64,000 nucleotides of DNA, taken from contig RCTD01000002.1 of the NCBI GenBank assembly GCA_014898415.1, positions 372,001 to 436,000 of the forward strand, in the 5' to 3' direction. Shown piece after piece: positions 26,174 to 37,631 of the stretch (position 1 is the first letter of the stretch; the number at the start of each line of letters is the position of its first letter). The position numbers and the translations under genes were made by a program. Below the pieces are notes generated by a model. It saw only the letters and a list, made by a program, of their open reading frames with translations, was not told where the DNA came from and did not search any database. The stretch is from Stromatinia cepivora. Its lineage: Eukaryota > Ascomycota > Leotiomycetes > Helotiales > Sclerotiniaceae.

Positions 26174-27399
26174 TCATTTATACAAATCTTTAGAATTGTT
26201 ATTTATAAAAAGATCTGAATATAAGATATATTTCTTGAAACGGATATTTGTATAAATTCCATTAAGCGGGGTACTATTCATTTCTTCAAGGGTATATATA
26301 AAAGACCCTCCAATTTCTTTGTTACTTTGTAAAGTCCATATCATTTGAAAGTAAGTTTTGTGTTGCGAGACATATCGATTTTTGACCAGAGGTCGTGGTG
26401 TAGAACTATATCTCCAGCTCGAATATTCTTATCAGAAGTTGAGAGCTTCCTTTTTGAAAGCTTGCCAATCCTTCGTTAGCATATTTTTAGGTCTCTATAG
26501 TATAATAATATATTGAGCAATCATTTGCATCCTTTCATTTCCATTTTCCAAAATTTAAAACAATCTTAAAATTTTAGAATCATTTATATTCATTATTAAA
26601 TCTATCTATAACAAGTTTAGATCTGTAATAATCGAATCATCAATATCTTTTTTATATTCCTTATTAATATCATCCAAAACAATTTGTAGTTGTTATAATA
26701 AAGTATCTGTAATAATGTTTTTATTTCCAGGAATATATCTAATATCAAAATCGAAAAGTCTAATCTAAATAATTCATTTTATAATTAAAGTATTAGATAG
26801 ATTTATAATTGTTTCATTTAATTAAACTACAAATATATTTATATCAATTTCTAAAAGGAAATGAATATTATAGAAATCCTTTTTACATTTTTATAAAACT
26901 TTGAATATTCCCTTGTATTCTTTTTTAATAATATTATAATTCCATTTAATATAATTCTATATATTATTCTTATATTTAATAATAATATAAAACTTATTAT
27001 TATATATTTCACCTAGAATAACTTTTTATTCTATTAAGTTAATATCGATAACGAATATAATAATTCCGGTTTTAGATAAATAAATCAATGGAAGAAGGAT
27101 TAAAACCAAAATTAATTTATCTTTCAACAAAATTATTATAATATTATGATTAATAATCCAAATGAATTTTATATCTTTTTTCAATAATATATAAAAAATT
27201 TTATAATAATAACGAAATTCTTTATTTAAAATATATAGAAAATATATATTCCAAAGAATATTCTAATTTCATAATTATTCGAATAAAATGATTATTCAAA
27301 TATCTTAATGATTTTAGTTATATCAGAATTTCTTTTTTCAGAATTAGTATAATAATCTACGATTTGGATTTTATTATAATATTATTTGGATTTAATATC
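26174..27399 (-). pseudogene. Gypsy A pol fragment: integrase C-terminus joined to RNase H and RT, integrase core deleted
   Basis: 26174-26430 encodes the integrase C-terminal part (the IRAGD.VLHH region, then FKVTK..., ending near the pol stop). At about 26428-26434 the sequence jumps to RNase H, whereas Gypsy B has about 930 further bases carrying the H2C2 finger and all three catalytic acidic positions. The join shares TTAT with both sides. From there to 27399 it matches RNase H and RT of copy B. The RT then resumes at 29080 after the gag-only insertion. It could not integrate on its own even without RIP. Confidence 0.85.
26554..26570. repeat. palindrome motif in Gypsy A RNase H (one mismatch)
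   Basis: TTTAAAACAATCTTAAA, counterpart of 46421-46437 in Gypsy B. In both copies one arm is changed from TTTAAGA to TTTAAAA by a G-to-A transition. Confidence 0.65.
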
Positions 27400-27549
27400 T
27401 GTGACGAACCCAACGAGCGTTTAGAGATCAACCTTAGAATTAAAAGCTACAGAGTTAAAGAGAGTGTGCTACAAAGCTATATATATGATCAGCTCGGAAC
27501 TTAATACTGTACTAACCCGATCGTATGCGATCATATGTATCTTGTGATA
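27400..27549 (-). repeat. gag-only element 3' LTR
   Basis: 150 bp, starts TGTGACGAACCCAACGAGCG and ends CTTGTGATA. Compared with the other LTR it differs by transitions on both strands, each copy keeping G or C where the other has A or T. Confidence 0.93.
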
Positions 27550-27550
27550 C

Positions 27551-27564
27551 TACCCCCCTTTTCT
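27551..27564 (-). promoter_or_regulatory. polypurine tract of the gag-only element
   Basis: Plus strand TACCCCCCTTTTCT, so a minus-strand purine run with six G directly upstream of the 3' LTR. It is where plus-strand DNA synthesis would be primed and it sets the orientation. Confidence 0.8.
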
Positions 27565-27618
27565 GAAGAGTTCACTTCGAATTCACTTTAAATGAATGAT
27601 TTAAGTACAAAATAATCA

Positions 27619-28758
27619 TTAATCTTTTTTTAATAAAAATTCCTGATGTATAGATTGTATTACAGTTAACAAATATGCATTTATTATATCATTTACTTCC
27701 TTTAAATGATCTTCAAAATATCGGCTATTAATTATCTCTTCTAGATTCTCATCATCATTGTTTTCGGGCTTAATAGTTAATGTAATAACCGGAATAGGCT
27801 TTTGTCGATCTCGGATTTTTTGATATAGGTCTAATAAATAGACTTGTATTTAATAAGAATTACTTTTATATTGTATACATTTATTTTGCTTATGCAAAAG
27901 AGTTCTTTCAGAAAAAGAAAACTCGAGTATTCGTATACAGAGTAGAATCAAAATACGATCGGGTTTGTCCGGTTGAGTATCAAAAGGGCTAAAAGCATTA
28001 ATAATATTAAGGTTGCTAATGTCTATTGAATCGTGGTTTCAAGAGTGGAATGGATTCTGTAATATATGTAGGGCTCTAGGTTTATTAGAGTGAAATGATA
28101 TAGGGAATTTATTTGTTGTACGAGTAGCTAATTATTGTATGATCTGAACAAAGTCGGGATAAAAGCAGGGAAGAGAAAACTGTTGAGAAAGACGATTTCT
28201 AAGAGTAATATTAAATCCATTACAAAAGATTGAGATTTTATTCGAATCGGGCTAATTCTGATCTTTGGCTTTGTAAAGAGTCCTTTCGAATTTTGCAATA
28301 TAGGTATATAAAGAATCGGTTCCTTGTTTGAGAATGAATAATTTATCTTTGGCTTTTTGAATTTTATTCGGATTGTTGTAAATATATGTAAATTGATCCA
28401 GGATCATTATATAATTTAAGGGAACATTTTGATCAAGAGAAGAAAGCTGAAGTAGTATTATAATTTGTATATGAAATTCGAGATTGAGATAAATATAGTA
28501 AAATTGAATTATAAAGTCGCCGATCGTAGTATTGTCTATTTATAATTTCGCTCGAATCGAAGAAAGCCAGATATCGAACTTTTGAAAATTACTATTGAAC
28601 TTTTCAGGATTAGGGAAAGAGGGTTTCGGATAAGAAGGAATATAAGCAATTAGAATATATTTGAGAATCAAGGAATATAGAAACAAGATTTCATTCTATT
28701 GATGAATTATTTCGCCATAAAGTTCTGCAATTGCAAGGTTTATCGAATTGTAATTTAT
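27619..28758 (-). pseudogene. Gypsy-type gag pseudogene of the gag-only element
   Basis: About 380 codons in one frame with only a handful of stops, which is very open for this window. The N-terminal half has NPEKFN..FQKFDIWLSS followed by IRAKL and then a helical capsid-like stretch (ILDQFTYIYNNPNKIQKAK, FERTLYKAKDQN*PDSNKI), the pattern of a Ty3/Gypsy retrotransposon gag. The C-terminal part is acidic (PENNDDENLEEI) and ends LLKKD at TAA 27619-27621. The start is inferred: the codon at 28758-28756 is ATA, likely ATG before a G-to-A change. A CCHC knuckle may have existed near 27930 but is not readable. Gag would form the particle; reverse transcriptase would have to come from another element. 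Confidence 0.8.
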
Positions 28759-28924
28759 AGCTTAGAAATTAAGGGTAAGAAAAAAGATAATACCTTCGAA
28801 TAATATCAAAAAGATCCATGTGCAAACGAGTAAATATAAACGTATACCTAAATAAAAGTAAGCGAAATATATATAAATATGAGTAAATATTATTCCATTT
28901 TTTATCTAAAAGAGCTTTTAATAA

Positions 28925-29074
28925 TATAATAAATTTAATAAGCATTTAAAGATTAATTTTAGAATTAAAAGTTACAGAGTTAAAAAGAGTGTACTACAAA
29001 GTTATATATATGATCGGCTTGGAGCTTAGTACTGTACTAGCCTGATCGTACGCGATCACGTGTATCTCGTGACA
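28925..29074 (-). repeat. gag-only element 5' LTR
   Basis: 150 bp, starts TATAATAAATTTAATAAGCA, i.e. the left LTR start with every C as T and most G as A. It ends ATCTCGTGACA, followed by the ATATC duplication. Confidence 0.92.
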
Positions 29075-29079
29075 ATATC

Positions 29080-29284
29080 GATAATATATTTTGTATATTT
29101 AATATATTTCATTATAATATCCAGATTTTTCAAATACTCAATAACAAATTTCCTTAATCCAAATTCAACTTCAATTTTATTATATCGAATTCTGAAACCC
29201 TTAACTTCAATATCATTTAAATAAAGTATAACAATATTAAGTATAATATCCTATAATATTCTTAATATAATCCTTACAAATTGA
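29080..29284 (-). pseudogene. Gypsy A RT fragment between two insertions
   Basis: Matches 47265-47470 of Gypsy B, including the RT thumb-side segment and the position of the FYLDD box near its right end. It is flanked by the gag-only element on the left and by the TSD (29285-29289) of Copia-1 B on the right. Confidence 0.82.
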
Positions 29285-29289
29285 ATAAT

Positions 29290-29455
29290 TGTTAACTTTT
29301 GATGCAGAAAGTAGTAGTATTATTGATTATATAAATTGAATTAAGGATCTATAATTCTAATAAAAATAGAATTGAAATTATTCTTAAATATAATTTGTAT
29401 ATCATTATAATCATATAATTTTAATTCTAATCCTATAATGGTTTTATTTCCAATA
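29290..29455 (-). repeat. Copia-1 B 3' LTR
   Basis: 166 bp, TGTTAACTTTTGATGCAGAA... to ...ATTTCCAATA, preceded by the target duplication ATAAT. Confidence 0.92.
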
Positions 29456-32144
29456 CTTCTTTATTAAAGATATTGTATTCGATCCTTTTAAATTATTAAT
29501 CCTAATATTTTCTTGAACTTTTCGAAAATAATCTTTATATAAAACTTTATTATTCTATTAATAATTATATTATATATATTAATATAATTAATAACGATTT
29601 TCTTCTTTTCTATCAAATTTTTAATAAAATGATAACTGATATCTATATATTTGAATCATTTATATAAATATAAATTCTTAATTAAAACTAAAGTATTTTG
29701 ATTATTATTAAGTATTTGAATTGTATTTTTGTTCTTTTCAATATAATTTGATTTGAATAGATCTTTAAATATTTATATAATCTATCTTCCTTGTTTAATG
29801 AATATTGTTATTATAATATATTCTGATTCTATATTAAAGGTAATTATAAATATTTGTTTTTTATTAATCTACAATATAGGGTTTTTATAGAATATTATAA
29901 TTCCTTTTAAAATACTTTTCTGGTTATATTTATTATTAATCCAATTTATATTTATATATAGTTTTATTGTATTATTAAATATATTATATTCTTTGTAAAT
30001 ATCAAATTATATTTTCTTTGATTCGAATTATAACTTCTATTTGATTGTTGATTATAAATATCGTATCAGATTCTTCAAAACTATAATATAATGTTTTATT
30101 GATTTTGTTATAAATTATGAAAATCTTTTAATTGAGAATATTATATTCGATTGAATATATATTATTGGATGGATTATATTTCTTATTCGTTATTGATATT
30201 TATTCATATTTATTAATTCATTATTATCGATTACTAATCGAAAATAGATATAATTCATTATTAACAGTTTCTTGATTTAATATTATTTATATATAATACT
30301 ATATTTGATTAATATAACATCAAATATTCTTCTTAATCTATAATTAATATATATACTTTTCTATTACAAATAACTTTAATACTTAAAATCTTACTAATCT
30401 CCCTTAGATTCTTAATATTAAAACGAATTGATAGTTTTTCATTGAATCAAATGATTTGTAATGATATATATAATATAATAACAATATCATCGATATATAT
30501 TAGTAATATTATATTATGATCTTTAAATATATATAAATATAAATCTATTAAACTTTATACAAAATCTATACCTAAAAGCTTTTTCTTTAATAATAAACTC
30601 TAATCCCTTTTAATTTATTTTAAACCATATAGATTTCGTAAAATTCATAATATATATCCCTTTTCGATTTTAATATTTTGAGATAATTCGAAATAGATTT
30701 CTTTCTTCAAATACAATTTAATAAAAGTATTTTTGATATCGAAATATAAATATTCCAAATTTTCTTTTACAATAATAATTAGGAATAATCTGAATATATT
30801 TAATCTTATTATTAATATAAATATTTCGTTGTAATCTTTTCCTAATATTTGATTAAATCTTCGAACTATTAATCTTATTTTGAATCGTTTTATTTTATTA
30901 TTCTTAATTTTAATTATAAATATTTATTTCGTTGAAATTGGATTATTTCCTTTAAGAAATATATATTCTTTTCAAATATCATTTTGAATCAAAAATATAA
31001 TTTCTTTGTGAATAACTTTCTTTCATTTTTCAGAATATTCTTAATTCGATATTACTTCTTTATAAATTCTTAATATTTTGATTTCCAGAATTTCTTTAAT
31101 TAAATATATTATACTTTCTGTATTATTTATATTTATTAATGAAATTATAAAATCTAAAACGATTTTGTTTTTGATATAAAGGTTTATTTTGTAAATGATT
31201 GGGATTATAATTATAATATATTCTATACTTTTTTGAATTTTAATTTGTATAGATATTATAATCAATATCCTTATAATCTTGTTTTCTTATTCTTCTTCAA
31301 AATCTTGTTTTATATTTCTTTTTCATTTTTGTATTAGATATTTTAAAGATTTGTTTTTAAAATTTATTATATTTTCTTATTTGGTTTTAGATGATTATGA
31401 ATTTATTTCACTTTTTGATTTTATTGAAATAAATTTATTAATAAAATTTAAGATAATCTTAAATTTTGTTTTTGATATAAATTTAAAATCTACAAAAGTT
31501 GATTTTTGGATTAAAATCTTTGAAATGATAGATTCAATATCTGAAATATTTTTAAAAGAAAATTCTTGATTTGTTTTCTGGATATTATTATCCTTATTTT
31601 CATTATATATTAATATTGATATATTTAATTTATTTAGTTTCAATTCGACAATTAGAATATTTAATATAATTATTGAATTCAGTGTAATATTTATTAAAAA
31701 GAACATTTGGAATAAAAATAATATAAATATTGTATTTGATATTAAGAATAGAAAAGATATTTTATTTATTGTTAATCTATTACAAAATCTTGAATTTAGC
31801 TTTATATTTTTTATTTTTTATAGATCTAATTTATAATTTCTTAATTTAAAATCCAAATCTTTTTTTCAATAAGATTTATTTATAATTATTTTATTTGATC
31901 AAAATATATAATCTAATTTTGGAGAATATACTTTGATATATTTATTTATAATTTTTGAATATCCTAGGAATATATCAATTCTCGAAATATCCTGCAATTT
32001 ATTATATCTTTGCTTTTTCAGAATAATCTTAGAATTAATATAAATATAATATTTGTTTTCCTAAATTTTATATATCTTTATATTTAGTATTATATTTATG
32101 AAAACTTTTATAAAAAATCAATTTATTCTATTTATATTAGAATC
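29456..32144 (-). pseudogene. Copia-1 B pol, C-terminal half (linker, RT, RNase H)
   Basis: The minus strand encodes the integrase-RT linker (31395-31706 partly open, with SIISKILIQKS), RT with a YIDD-type box near 30494-30483, and RNase H up to the 3' LTR. It ends at the GAATC target site of Copia-1 D and continues at 37632. Many RIP stops. Confidence 0.88.
31447..31463. repeat. TTTAAGANNNTCTTAAA palindrome, Copia-1 linker site (B)
   Basis: Exact 17-bp palindrome at the same position in the element as 10313-10329 and 34303-34319. Confidence 0.8.
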
Positions 32145-32310
32145 TGTTAACTTTTGGTGCAGGAAGTAGTAGTATTGTTGATTATATAGGTTGAACTAAG
32201 GATTTATATTTCTAATAGAAATAGAATTGAAGTTATCCCTAAATATAGTCTATACATTATTGTGGTCTTGTGATCTCAATTCTAATCCTATAATGACTTC
32301 ATTTCCAATA
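32145..32310 (-). repeat. Copia-1 D 3' LTR
   Basis: 166 bp, TGTTAACTTTTGGTGCAGGA... to ...CATTTCCAATA. The adjoining TTCCTCTATT (32311-32320) is a minus-strand purine-rich tract that contains the stop codon of pol. Confidence 0.92.
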
Positions 32311-32318
32311 TTCCTCTA

Positions 32319-35300
32319 TTGAGGATATCCTATTCAATCCTTTTAGACTACTAATCCTAATATTTTCTTAAACCTTTCGAAAACAATCTTTGTATAAGGC
32401 TTTATTATTCTGTCAGTAATTATATTATATATATTAATATAACTAATAACGATTTTCTCTTTTTCTATTAAGTCTTTAATGAAATGATAATTGATATCTA
32501 TATATTTAAATCGTTTATACAAATATGGGTTCTTGGTTAAAGTTAAAATATCTTAATTATTATTAAATATTTGAATTATATCTCTGTTCTTTTTAATATA
32601 ATTTAATCTAAATAAATCTTTGAGTATTTATATAATCTATCTTCTTTATTTAATAAACATTATTATCATAATATATTCTGATTCTGTATTAGAAATAATC
32701 ACAAACATTTATTTCTTGCTAGTTTACGATATAAAGCCTTTATAGAATATCACAACTCTTTTTGAAATACTTTTCCGATTATATTTGTTATTAGCCCAAT
32801 CTATATTTATATATATCTTTATTGTATTATCAGGTATATTATATTCTTTGCAAATATCAGATTGTACTCTCTTTGATCCGAATTATAACTTTTATTTGAT
32901 TATTGATCATAGATATCACATCAGATTCTTCAAAGCTATAATATAATGTTTTGCTGGTTTTGTTATAAATTGTGAAAGTCTTCCAATTGAGAATACTATA
33001 TCTGGTCGGGTATATATTATTGAATAAATTATATTTCCTATTCATTATTGATATTCATTCATATCTATTAGTTCATCATCATCGATTATTAGCCGGAGAT
33101 AGGTATAATTTATTATTGATAGTTTCTTAGCTTGATATTATTTATGTATAATATTGTATTTGGTTAATATAATATCGAAATATTCTTTTTGATTTATAAT
33201 TAATATATATATTTTTTTATTGTAAATAATTTTAATATTTAGGATCTTACTAATCTCCTTTAGATTCTTGATGTTAAAACAAGCCGATAGTTTTTCATCG
33301 AACCAAATGATTTGTAATAATATATATAATACAATAACAATATCATCGATATATACTAATAATATTATATCACAATCTTTGGATGTATACAGATATGAAT
33401 CTACCAAACTTTATACAAAATCTATATCTAAAAGCTCTTTCTTTAATAATAAACTCTAATCTTTTTCAATTTGTTTCAATCTATATAAGCTTTATAAAAT
33501 TCGTAATATATATCCCTTTTTGACTTTAATATCTTGAAATAGTTCAAAATAGATTTCTTCCTTCAAATGCAATTCGATAAAAATATTTTTGATATTGAAA
33601 TATAAGTATTCCAAATTTTCTTTTACAATAATAATTAGGAATAATCTAAATATATTTAACTTTATTGTTAATACAAATATTTCGTTGTAATCCTTTTTTA
33701 GTATTTAATTGAATCCTTGAATTATTAATCTTGTTTTGAATTGTTCTACTTTGTTATTCTTGGTTTTAATTATAAATATCTATTTTATCGAAATCAGATT
33801 ACTTTTTTTAAAAAATATATATTCTTCCCAAATACTATTTTGAATTAAAGATATGATTTCCTTTTGAATAGCTTTCTTCCATTTTTTAGAATATTCTCGA
33901 TCCGATATTGCTTTCTTATAAGTTCTTAATATTTTGATTCCCAGAATTTCTTCGATTAGATATACTATACCTTCTGTATTATCTATATCTATCAATGAAA
34001 TTATAAAATCTGAAACGATCTTGTTTTTGATATAAAGGTTCATTTTGTAAATAATTGGAATTGTAATTATAATATATTTTATATTTTCTTGAATTTTAAT
34101 CTATATAAATATCGTAATCAATATTTTTATAATCTTATTTTCTCATTCTTCTTTAGAATCTTATTCTATATTTCTTTTCCATTTTCGTATTAGATATTTT
34201 GGGGATTCGTTTTCAAGGTCCATTTCATTCTCTTGTTCGGTTTCAGATGATTGTAGATTTATTTTGCTTTTTGATCCTGTTGAAATAGATTTGTCAATAA
34301 AATTTAAGATAGTCTTAAATTTTGTTTTTGATACAGATTTAGGGTTTATAGAAATTGATTTTTGGGCTGGATCCTTTGAAATGATGGATTCGATAATTGA
34401 AGTATCTTTGGAAGAAGATTCTTGATTTGTTTTCTGGATATTATCATCTTCATTTTTATTGTATATTGGTATTGATGTATCTAATTTATTTGATTTCAAT
34501 TCGATAATTGGGGTGCTTAATATAATCATTGAATTCGATATAATATCTGTTGGAGAAAATGCTTGGAATAAAGATGATACAGATATTGTATTTAATATTG
34601 AAGATAGAGAAAGTACTTTATTTGCTATCAATCTATTACGAGATTTTCGATTTGGCTTTATATTCTTTGTTTTTTGTAGGTCTGATTCATAATTTCTTAA
34701 TTTAAGATCCAAATCTTTTTTTCGATAAGATTCATTTATGATTATTTTATTTGATTAAAATATATAATCTAATTCTGGAGAATATATTTTGATATATTTG
34801 TTTGTAATTTTTGAGTACTTTAGGAATATATCGATTCTCGAAGTATTCTACAATTTGTTATATCTTTATCCTTTCGGAATAATCTTGGGATTGATATAAA
34901 CATAACATTTGCTCCTCCAGATTTTGTATATTTTTATATCTGATATTGTATCTATAAAAGCTTCTATAAAGGATCAATCTATTCTATTCATATCAGGATT
35001 AATACTAATGCGATTCCTGATATAAGCATTATACTCTATAACTTTATCCCAAAATTCTAATAGTAATCCAGTTTCTTTTAGTATTGCTTTTATATTTGCC
35101 TTTGTAGTCTTTATATTCTGTTTTGCAGATTCGTTTTAATATAAAGAAGCAATTATTATAACTTCGGATTGTATATTCGATGATTATTCACAAATAGCTT
35201 ATAAAAGTTCCGATATGTTATCAATCTTGATTACAATGATCTTTTCTTCAATAATTAATTCCATTTCCTTTTTCTAAGTTTTCAATGTTTAAATTGCATC

Positions 35301-37030
35301 GTCTTTTTATTTAAATAATATAATCCAATTTACTTTTGTACAACTATCAATAATCAATATAAAATAACGATTTCCTCGAATCGATTTTAGGAATAATCCT
35401 ATAATATCGAAATGTATAAATTCAAATCTCTTTGATTTATACAGATTTAATTACTTCGGAATACAATTAATCATCTTGATGAGTATATATACTTCATAGA
35501 TATTTAATTCAATTGAAATCTTTATCGGCTTGGTTATATTAAATATTTTATATAGATTTTTGATCTTATCTAGATCTAGATAATTGAATCTTCGATATCA
35601 TAATAGATATCTTTTTTTCTTTTTAAATATTAATTTGTTATCGATACCTTTGATACCATCGATTATCTTTGAAAAAAAGCCTTTTTCCTGATCATTTTGA
35701 TATACACTAAAACAAAGAACTATATCCTTATATCCTTTGATCATATATGAAACTATATACATTCTATCTTGCATTCTAATACAGATGACTTTCTTATTAT
35801 CTTTCTTGAAATATATATAATAAGAATTGAATTCCTTTTGCAACCCTATTTCGTAAATCCTTTTTCCTAACAACAAATTTACTTCTAGCCCTGATATATA
35901 TAATATATTTAAAAATAACATCTTAAAACTATTTTCGTATATTATATTCATTAAACTTCAATAATGATAATATATTACTCCTTTATCAACTTTTATTCTT
36001 CATTTGATAATAGATTCTATTAATCTGAATAATAAAGGTTGATTAGATATATATAAAGAAATATCTATATCAATATATTATTTACTAAAGGAAACCTTAC
36101 TAATAGTTTTCTTTATCAAATTATAATCTTCCTTTATTATATCCTTAATATCGGAATCTGATTCAGAAATATTATTAGTAGAATATATTTGATCTTTTTT
36201 GTTGAAATAGATTTTCTTCGAATTCGATAATCCTTTTCTTCTTTGATAACAAAAGTAATTACAAAGTAGTTTGTTGATTTGTATTAAATACAGACAGTCT
36301 TATATATAATGATCTTCCCTTTGATATAGATCACAAATATTGTTTGAAGTCTTGAAATCTGATTCTTAGTATCGAAAAGTATATCTAAATCCTTTTGTAA
36401 TTTATATTAATTTTAATTCATTTTTAAAACGAAGTTCTTTAATCTATAAATATTTGATTTTATCATTAATATTAAAATTGATTTGAATATCCAATATATC
36501 TATTATTTTTTGATAATCAATTAAAAGATTATATATTAAAACTAAAAACAAAGCAATATTTTAATATACTGATCAATAGCTTTCATTTATAATTTCTAAT
36601 TTCCTTCTATACTCTTTCAGTTTATCTCAAATTTTGATAATAATTATATCGAGATAGATATTAAATTGGAATTTGAAGTTCTAGATTATTATTATATATA
36701 TATTAATTATGATTATATTGATTCTAGTATATTTTGATTTAAAATATCTCTAAAGTATATATACTATTGAATATTCATTAATGAAGATTTCATCATTATC
36801 ATTGAATATTGTACAAATATACGATAATATATTCGCTTCGTCCTTTAAGTATTCCGATTTCAATTCGATATTGTAATATATACAACCATTGATCTCGTAG
36901 ATAGATATTATATTGGGTTCTGTAATCTATATATATTTATTTAATGTTTGATCAATTATATAAAACCATTCTTTCCTTTTCAATTGTATCTTCGTTTATC
37001 TGAATTATCGTTTATAATTATTTTGATCGA
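32319..37030 (-). pseudogene. Copia-1 D gag-pol pseudogene
   Basis: The most readable Copia-1 polyprotein. Gag lies around 36.9-36.6 kb; the GAG-pre-integrase region with GLEVNLLLGKRIYEIGLQ at 35951-35598; the integrase core near 35.5-35.0 kb; a Ser/Glu-rich linker open for 183 codons (34712-34161; SSETEQENEMDLENESP); RT with SDREYSKKWKKAIQKEI at 34043-33780; the palm with LLVYIDDIVIVLY at 33407-33138; and RNase H to the 3' LTR. Membrane segments or extra domains are not seen. Interrupted by RIP stops between these stretches, so still inactive. It is the best template for recognising the other copies. Confidence 0.9.
34303..34319. repeat. TTTAAGANNNTCTTAAA palindrome, Copia-1 linker site (D)
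   Basis: Exact 17-bp palindrome (TTTAAGATAGTCTTAAA). On the minus strand it encodes part of TKFKTILNF in the linker. Confidence 0.8.
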
Positions 37031-37460
37031 ACTTCGAAGAGTTATTTGATTCCAATATTATAAAGGTTTCTTATTGTTTGATGAGTATCGAAGATAGTCT
37101 TCAGATTTTTAAGATGATTTTAAAAAAGAATATATAGTAAATAAATTCAAAATAATAAAGAAATATAAAAATAAAACAATAAAAAAAATTCGTAAAATCG
37201 TATTGTAATATGTTTTTTTATAATTGTACGAACTTGCTTTTTGCCTTTACTATAATTCTATATCAGTATTATACAGACTATTCTCTGTTCTGGTCTGTAA
37301 TATTATAAATTATAAACTATATTATTATATTTCAATTCTGCTTTGGTAATACTATATAAAAACTCTGATTTTCATTTTGTTTTATCCTTATTAATTATAC
37401 TAATCCTTTCTCGATTTGCTTTGTTTTTTAATCATTACTGTACAACCGGATCTTATAATC

Positions 37461-37626
37461 TATTATCTTTTGATATAGGAAATAATAGTATTATTGATTA
37501 TATAGATTGAATTAAGGATTTATATTTTTAATAAGAATAGAATTGAGATTATCCCTAAATATAGTCTGTATATCATTGTAGTCTTATAATCTCAATTCTA
37601 ATCCTATGATGGCCTCATTTCCAACA
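37461..37626 (-). repeat. Copia-1 D 5' LTR
   Basis: 166 bp, ends CCTCATTTCCAACA next to the GAATC duplication. The inner neighbour CTTATAATC is the mutated initiator tRNA-Met primer site. Confidence 0.92.
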
Positions 37627-37631
37627 GAATC

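Larger units (their letters stand above)
27400..29074 (-). mobile_element. gag-only non-autonomous LTR retroelement (1,675 bp)
   Basis: Two 150-bp direct repeats (27400-27549 and 28925-29074) flank 1,375 bp. A perfect 5-bp target duplication ATATC lies at 27395-27399 and 29075-29079, within Gypsy A RT. On the minus strand a polypurine run (27551-27564) precedes the left LTR, so the left is the 3' LTR. The interior holds one gag-like frame and no room for pol. It keeps more G+C and CpG than its surroundings. Terminal-repeat elements carrying only gag are known from plants; the autonomous partner of this one is not in the window. Confidence 0.92.
32145..37626 (-). mobile_element. Copia-1 D, complete and best preserved copy (5,482 bp), nested in B
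   Basis: LTRs 32145-32310 and 37461-37626, with target duplication GAATC at 32140-32144 and 37627-37631. It lies inside Copia-1 B in the same orientation. It keeps the longest open stretches of any Copia-1 copy (183, 117, 89 and 87 residues), so it has taken fewer RIP hits. That fits its being a later insertion than B. Confidence 0.95.

Noticed and set aside
27400..29074. A tandem duplication of host DNA
   Set aside because: The repeats start TG and end CA, are flanked by an exact 5-bp duplication and a polypurine tract, and the interior encodes gag, so it is an LTR element.
33268..33459. Plus-strand frame over Copia-1 D
   Set aside because: Shadow of the reverse transcriptase palm, whose YIDD box reads on the minus strand at the same place.
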